A stretch of 33,762 nucleotides of DNA. Origin: a bacterium. GTDB lineage: Bacteria; Actinomycetota; Acidimicrobiia; Spongiisociales; Spongiisociaceae. The notes under the pieces are model-generated. The model was not told where the DNA came from. It did no database searches and saw nothing but the letters and a program-made list of their open reading frames with translations. The position numbers were made by a program, and so were the translations under genes. Shown here in pieces: positions 30,120 through 33,762 of the stretch; within the stretch, counting starts at the first letter, position 1; each line of letters starts with the position of its first letter. The stretch covers positions 1-33,762 of the forward strand of contig JAPPGV010000038.1 in NCBI GenBank assembly GCA_028821235.1, written 5' to 3'.

Positions 30120-31784
30120 ATGAACGTCACCGCTCAGGAGTTAGCCGACGAGTACTGGGAGTTCCGGCTCGAGCACTGCCACTTCGCCAACCTCGCCCGC
30201 GGCGAGCTGAGTCGTCTTGAGCGGTGGGACGACCTCTCCGCCGACGGACTGGCGGGCTCCAGGGAGACATTCCTCGGGTTCGCCTCCAGGGCGGCCCACG
30301 TGACCGTCGAGGAGGACTCCGATCGGATCCTCGCGGAGACCGTCGCCGCGGCCGCCTTCATGGATGCCAGCGTGAGGGTCTGGTGGCCGCAGCTACAGGC
30401 GACCAGCACTCAGAGCGGGCTGCTGGGAGCACTGATTCCGGCGCTCTACCTTCAACCTCTGGTGACCGCTGAGCATGGAACCCGGTATCTGGAGAAGCTG
30501 CGTGGCTTCCCGGCGATGGTCGACCAACTGGTGGAACGCCTTCGGGAGGGCCGGGCCGCCGGGTTGGTTCCCCTCGCCCGCCATGTCCGCCAGACCATGG
30601 GGAAGCTCGAACAGGTCCTCGCCCGGCCACCGGCCGAAGACCCGATCGCAGACCAGCCCCCTCCCACCGAATTCGGTCCGTATGAGGCCGCCCGGTGGCG
30701 GTCCGACGTGGTGAAGGCCATCGAGACGGGCCTGCGTCCCGGCCTGGCCGGCTTCGCGGAAGCACTGGGTGAGGTCACCCTTCCCTCCGGACGTCCCGAT
30801 GAGCAGCCCGGTCTCTGCCACCTGGCCGGCGGCGACGAGGTGTACCGGGACATGGTGAGAGGACACACCACGCTGGACATGGAGCCCGAGGCCATCCACC
30901 GTCTGGGCCTGGAGCGAGTCAGTTTGCTGGAGGACGAGTACAGGCGCATCGCCGGACCCCTGCTAGGCACCGGTGAAGTCGACGAGATCTACACCCGGCT
31001 GCGCGATGATCCCCAACTCCGGTATGCAAGCCCTGAAGAACTGGTGTCAGACTCTCTCCGATGTCTCGGCAAGGCCGCCGCGGTGATGGGCGGGTGGTTC
31101 GATCCCGTCCCCGAGGCGCCGTGTGTGGCCCATCCCATCGACGTGGGGGCCATGGCCTACTACTACCCGCCGTCGACGGACGGCGTCCGACCGGGCACCT
31201 TCTTCTTCAACGTGGCGGACCCCACCGCCTGGGCGAGGTTCCAGATTCCCGCCGTCGCCTATCACGAGGGCATACCGGGCCATCACCTCCAGATGGCTCT
31301 GGCCATCGAGAACCCCGACATCCACGACATCCACCGCGACTACCTGCCGGCTTTCGGCGAGGGGTGGGGCCTGTACACCGAGCGCCTCTCCGACGAGATG
31401 GGCTTGTACGAGGACGACTGGGAGCGGATCGGCATGCTGACCGCCGACTCCTTGCGGGCCGGCCGACTGGTGGTGGACACCGGGATCCATGCGCTCGGCT
31501 GGTCTCGCCGCAGGGCCATCGGGTTTCTTGCCGCCCACTCGCCCATGTCCCTCCATGAGATCACCGAGGAGGTCGACCGGTATATCGCAACCCCTGGCCA
31601 AGCTCTCTCCTACATGCTCGGGCGCCTCGAGATCGAGTCCCTGCGCGCCGAGTCCGAGGCACAGCTGGGAGCCGCATTCGACATCAAGAGCTTCCACAGG
31701 ACCGTACTCGGCAGCGGCTCCATCCCACTCGCTACCCTCCGATGGCTCATCCGCGCCGGCCTTGGAGAGGCTCTGAATGGGTAG
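30120..31784 (+). CDS. DUF885 family protein (zinc metallopeptidase-like)
   Basis: A 554-residue, mostly helical protein. The hallmark of DUF885 is seen at 382-388, HEGIPGH, in [19 protein letters not shown], an HExxxGH-type zinc site. Further conserved regions are [15 protein letters not shown] before it, and [19 protein letters not shown] after it, whose Glu could be the third ligand. Family members are proposed carboxypeptidases or dipeptidases related to M32, but substrates are poorly known. No export signal is evident in the chosen form. ATG 30120 is preferred over 30048, which overlaps the promoter region. The stop lies eight bases inside the next gene (31777-31784), so it is coupled to the L-fuconate dehydratase. 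Confidence 0.82.
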   Translation: MNVTAQELADEYWEFRLEHCHFANLARGELSRLERWDDLSADGLAGSRETFLGFASRAAHVTVEEDSDRILAETVAAAAFMDASVRVWWPQLQATSTQSGLLGALIPALYLQPLVTAEHGTRYLEKLRGFPAMVDQLVERLREGRAAGLVPLARHVRQTMGKLEQVLARPPAEDPIADQPPPTEFGPYEAARWRSDVVKAIETGLRPGLAGFAEALGEVTLPSGRPDEQPGLCHLAGGDEVYRDMVRGHTTLDMEPEAIHRLGLERVSLLEDEYRRIAGPLLGTGEVDEIYTRLRDDPQLRYASPEELVSDSLRCLGKAAAVMGGWFDPVPEAPCVAHPIDVGAMAYYYPPSTDGVRPGTFFFNVADPTAWARFQIPAVAYHEGIPGHHLQMALAIENPDIHDIHRDYLPAFGEGWGLYTERLSDEMGLYEDDWERIGMLTADSLRAGRLVVDTGIHALGWSRRRAIGFLAAHSPMSLHEITEEVDRYIATPGQALSYMLGRLEIESLRAESEAQLGAAFDIKSFHRTVLGSGSIPLATLRWLIRAGLGEALNG

Positions 31785-33090
31785 AAGGATCATCGCCGCA
31801 GAGGCGTTCGACGTCAGGTTCCCGACGTCCGAGCACCTTGACGGGTCGGATGCGGTCCATACCGATCCCGACTATTCGGCCGCGTACGTGATCCTCCGGA
31901 CCGATGCCGGCGATGGCGTCGAGGGCCACGGGTTCTGCTTCACCCTGGGTAGGGGGAACGAGATCGAGGTGGCTGCGCTCGAGGCGCTAGGCCCGCTGGT
32001 CGTCGGGCTCGACCTGGACGAGATCGTGGCCGACTCGCGGTCCTTCTCCCGCCTCCTCACCCAGGATTCCCAGATGCGCTGGCTCGGTCCCGAGAAGGGC
32101 GTCGTCCACATGGCCGCGGCGGCCATCACCACGGCCGTCTGGGACCTCGCCGCCAAGGTGGCGGGCAAGCCCTTATGGAAGTACCTGGCCGATCTCTCGC
32201 CGGAGGAACTAGCGGCGATGGTGGACTACCAGTACCTGTCGGACGTGCTCACCGAGGACGAGGCGGTCGAGATGTTTCGTCGTGCCGAAGGCGGTAAGGC
32301 GGCCAGAGAGCGCCTGTTGCTGGAGCGAGGGTATCCGGCGTACGCAACGAGCCCGGGGTGGCTGGGCTACTCCGACTCCAAGCTGGTGCGGCTGTGCCGT
32401 GAGGCGGTCGATGACGGCTTCACGCTCATCAAGCTCAAGGTGGGCGGTTCCATCGAGGACGACCAGCGGCGCCTGCGGCTGGCCCGCGAGGCGGTGGGGC
32501 CCGACGTGCTGATCGCCGTGGACGCGAACCAGAAGTGGGACGTGGGGGAGGCCATCGAGTGGATGGGCGAGCTGGCGTCGCACTCCCCCTACTGGATCGA
32601 GGAGCCCACCAGCCCGGACGACATCCTCGGCCACGCCGCCATCCGGCGGGCGGTCGCTCCGATAAAGGTCGCCACGGGCGAGGCGGTTCAGAACCGGGTC
32701 GTGTTCAAGCAGCTACTCCAAGCCGGAGCGATCGACATCATGCAGATCGACGCCACGAGGGTGGCCGGGGTGAACGAGAACATCGCCAACCTCCTGCTGG
32801 CCGCCAAGTTCGGGGTTCCGGTGGTCCCGCACGCGGGAGGGGTGGGGCTGTGCGAGCTGGTCCAGCACATGGCGATGCTCGACTTCGTAGCGATCGGTGC
32901 CGAGATGGAAGGACGATCCATCGAGTTCGTAGATCACCTGCATGAACACTTCGTGGATCCGGTGGTGGTCATCGACGGGTGCTACGTCGCGCCGACCCGG
33001 CCGGGGTTCAGTTCCGAGATCCGGAGCGCGTCACGCGACGAGTTCCGCTATCCCACGGGTCCCGCCTGGCGCGGGACGAGCGCGCGATAG
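31777..33090 (+). CDS. fucD: L-fuconate dehydratase (enolase superfamily, ENOSF1/FucD type)
   Basis: A 437-residue enzyme that dehydrates L-fuconate to 2-keto-3-deoxy-L-fuconate in oxidative L-fucose breakdown. Family-specific stretches are [38 protein letters not shown] and [18 protein letters not shown]. Catalytic Lys219 and Lys221 (IKLKVGG), metal ligands Asp249 (VDANQKW), Glu275 ([10 protein letters not shown]) and Glu302 (TGEAVQN), and His352 are all present. They match by one residue offset the Lys220 and His351 described for Xanthomonas FucD, as I recall. Length fits (about 435-440). GGAGAGG precedes ATG 31777. The upstream overlap with the DUF885 gene is odd for this pathway. Confidence 0.92.
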   Translation: MGRRIIAAEAFDVRFPTSEHLDGSDAVHTDPDYSAAYVILRTDAGDGVEGHGFCFTLGRGNEIEVAALEALGPLVVGLDLDEIVADSRSFSRLLTQDSQMRWLGPEKGVVHMAAAAITTAVWDLAAKVAGKPLWKYLADLSPEELAAMVDYQYLSDVLTEDEAVEMFRRAEGGKAARERLLLERGYPAYATSPGWLGYSDSKLVRLCREAVDDGFTLIKLKVGGSIEDDQRRLRLAREAVGPDVLIAVDANQKWDVGEAIEWMGELASHSPYWIEEPTSPDDILGHAAIRRAVAPIKVATGEAVQNRVVFKQLLQAGAIDIMQIDATRVAGVNENIANLLLAAKFGVPVVPHAGGVGLCELVQHMAMLDFVAIGAEMEGRSIEFVDHLHEHFVDPVVVIDGCYVAPTRPGFSSEIRSASRDEFRYPTGPAWRGTSAR

Positions 33091-33102
33091 GCGCTGCAAG
33101 GG

Positions 33103-33129
33103 CTCGACCCCGGCTGGGCCGGGGTCGAG
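33103..33129. terminator. Strong hairpin after the L-fuconate dehydratase gene
   Basis: CTCGACCCCGGC (33103-33114) and GCCGGGGTCGAG (33118-33129) form a perfect 12-bp stem around a TGG loop. It lies between two convergent genes and would stop transcription from either side as an I-shaped terminator. No T run follows on the plus strand. Confidence 0.75.
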
Positions 33130-33154
33130 TAGGGAGGAGCTTGGGGTTGAGGTT

Positions 33155-33762
33155 CTACGAACCGCCGCCCTCGGAGCCGTGACCCTCTCCTCTTCCCTCG
33201 CCTGATCCTTCGGAGCCCTCGCCGGCCCCTTCGCCTCCGGTGCCCTGGTCGGTGCCTTGGTTGCCCACTTCGGCGTGGGCGACCCAGGTGTCGAAGGGTT
33301 GGGTGGTGGCGTCCAAGCGCACGTCCACGATCTCTCCGGGTGCTAGGTCGATGGGGGTTGTGGGTCCGAGTTCCACTCCGTTGGAGAGGTGGATCTCGAT
33401 CCGGACGTTGGTCAGGGTGGTGTTGGTGGTGTTCTCCACCGTCCCGATGAAGGCGTTGGCTGCCGGGTCGTAGTTCATGATGAGCCGTGACCCGGCCCGG
33501 ACCTGGTCGAAGGTGTCGTTGAGTCCGTACTGGGTGGTGTTTTCCTCACCGCCTCCGGCACCGGTCTCCGTACCCTCGCCGGCCCCTTCGGTTCCTTCAG
33601 GACACTCACTGGCCCCTTCGCCTCCGGTGCCCTGGTCGGTGCCTTGGTTGCCCACTTCGGCGTGGGCGACCCAGGTGTCGAAGGGTTGGGTGGTGGCGTC
33701 CAAGCGCACGTCCACGATCTCTCCGGGTGCTAGGTCGATGGGGGTTGTGGGTCCGAGTTCCA
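33155..33762 (-). CDS. Repetitive extracellular protein, C-terminal part (5' end outside window)
   Basis: At least 202 codons; the frame is open to the window edge. It contains a full ~85-residue beta-sandwich-like domain (from TFDQVRAGSRLIMNYDPAA to WVAHAEVGNQG) with the pattern FIGTVENTTNTTLTNVRIEI. This recalls FxLYD or other small beta domains that bind or space at the surface; no close family is assured. Gly/Glu/Thr-rich linkers separate the units, and the tail is a Gly/Glu/Ser-rich run with His and Arg. The beginning of the partial frame repeats the same domain's second half, so copies continue upstream. The repeat period is 387 bp (129 residues). No catalytic motif is seen. Confidence 0.75.
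   Translation of the reverse strand, partial: ELGPTTPIDLAPGEIVDVRLDATTQPFDTWVAHAEVGNQGTDQGTGGEGASECPEGTEGAGEGTETGAGGGEENTTQYGLNDTFDQVRAGSRLIMNYDPAANAFIGTVENTTNTTLTNVRIEIHLSNGVELGPTTPIDLAPGEIVDVRLDATTQPFDTWVAHAEVGNQGTDQGTGGEGAGEGSEGSGEGRGEGHGSEGGGS
33224..33762 (-). repeat. 387-bp-period tandem repeat in the surface-protein gene
   Basis: 33224-33375 is identical to 33611-33762, 152 bases without a mismatch and reaching the window edge. The offset is 387 bp, an exact multiple of three. The full number of units lies outside the window. Confidence 0.92.

Overview
The window is GC-rich bacterial chromosome. Its look is that of a high-GC actinobacterium: many GTG and TTG starts, ATGA/GTGA stop-start overlaps, several genes with no Shine-Dalgarno but a TAnnnT box 6-9 bases before the start codon, a short lipoprotein with an LAAC lipobox, and Thr/Glu-rich surface-protein linkers. 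An Acidimicrobiia-like heterotroph is my best guess, but no rRNA or other phylogenetic marker is present. I see no tRNA, rRNA, CRISPR array, transposase or phage gene.

Left part (1-17,300): uptake and oxidation of sugars or sugar acids. It opens with the last codons of a sugar-binding protein, then an RbsC-type permease and RbsA-type ATPase. A GNAT-like protein and a 3-hydroxyisobutyrate-dehydrogenase-family enzyme follow. An operon of phosphotriesterase-family hydrolase, Gfo/Idh/MocA oxidoreductase and SDR (4680-7555) comes next. An MFS transporter and an NCS2 purine/uracil-type permease with an extra C-terminal domain are divergent. A creatininase-family amidohydrolase and a 4'-phosphopantetheinyl transferase lie on the minus strand, then a VapBC toxin-antitoxin pair. 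A second catabolic operon (13447-16605) encodes SDR, VOC protein, enolase-superfamily enzyme and SDR. A lipoprotein with an NTF2-like tail and a DUF3224 protein close this part.

Centre (18,045-28,634): the most coherent system. Four SoxBDAG-type genes run on the plus strand. Three glutamate-synthase-like genes (class II amidotransferase, GXGXG protein, FMN-binding synthase) run on the minus strand. A glutamine-synthetase-family gene is divergent from them. Gene content and order match the N-methylglutamate pathway of methylamine oxidation: gmaS makes gamma-glutamylmethylamide, mgsABC makes N-methylglutamate, and mgdABCD oxidises it back to glutamate and passes the C1 unit to tetrahydrofolate. 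A sarcosine/glycine-betaine role is the main alternative, because the families are the same. Between the two halves sits a membrane-anchored protein with two copies of a ~98-residue domain, identical in DNA over 260 bp.

Right part (28,700-33,762): a PPOX-family flavin protein, a six-helix membrane protein, a DUF885 metallopeptidase-like protein translationally coupled to an L-fuconate dehydratase, a strong hairpin, and the 3' part of a repetitive extracellular protein whose 387-bp repeat continues past the window end.
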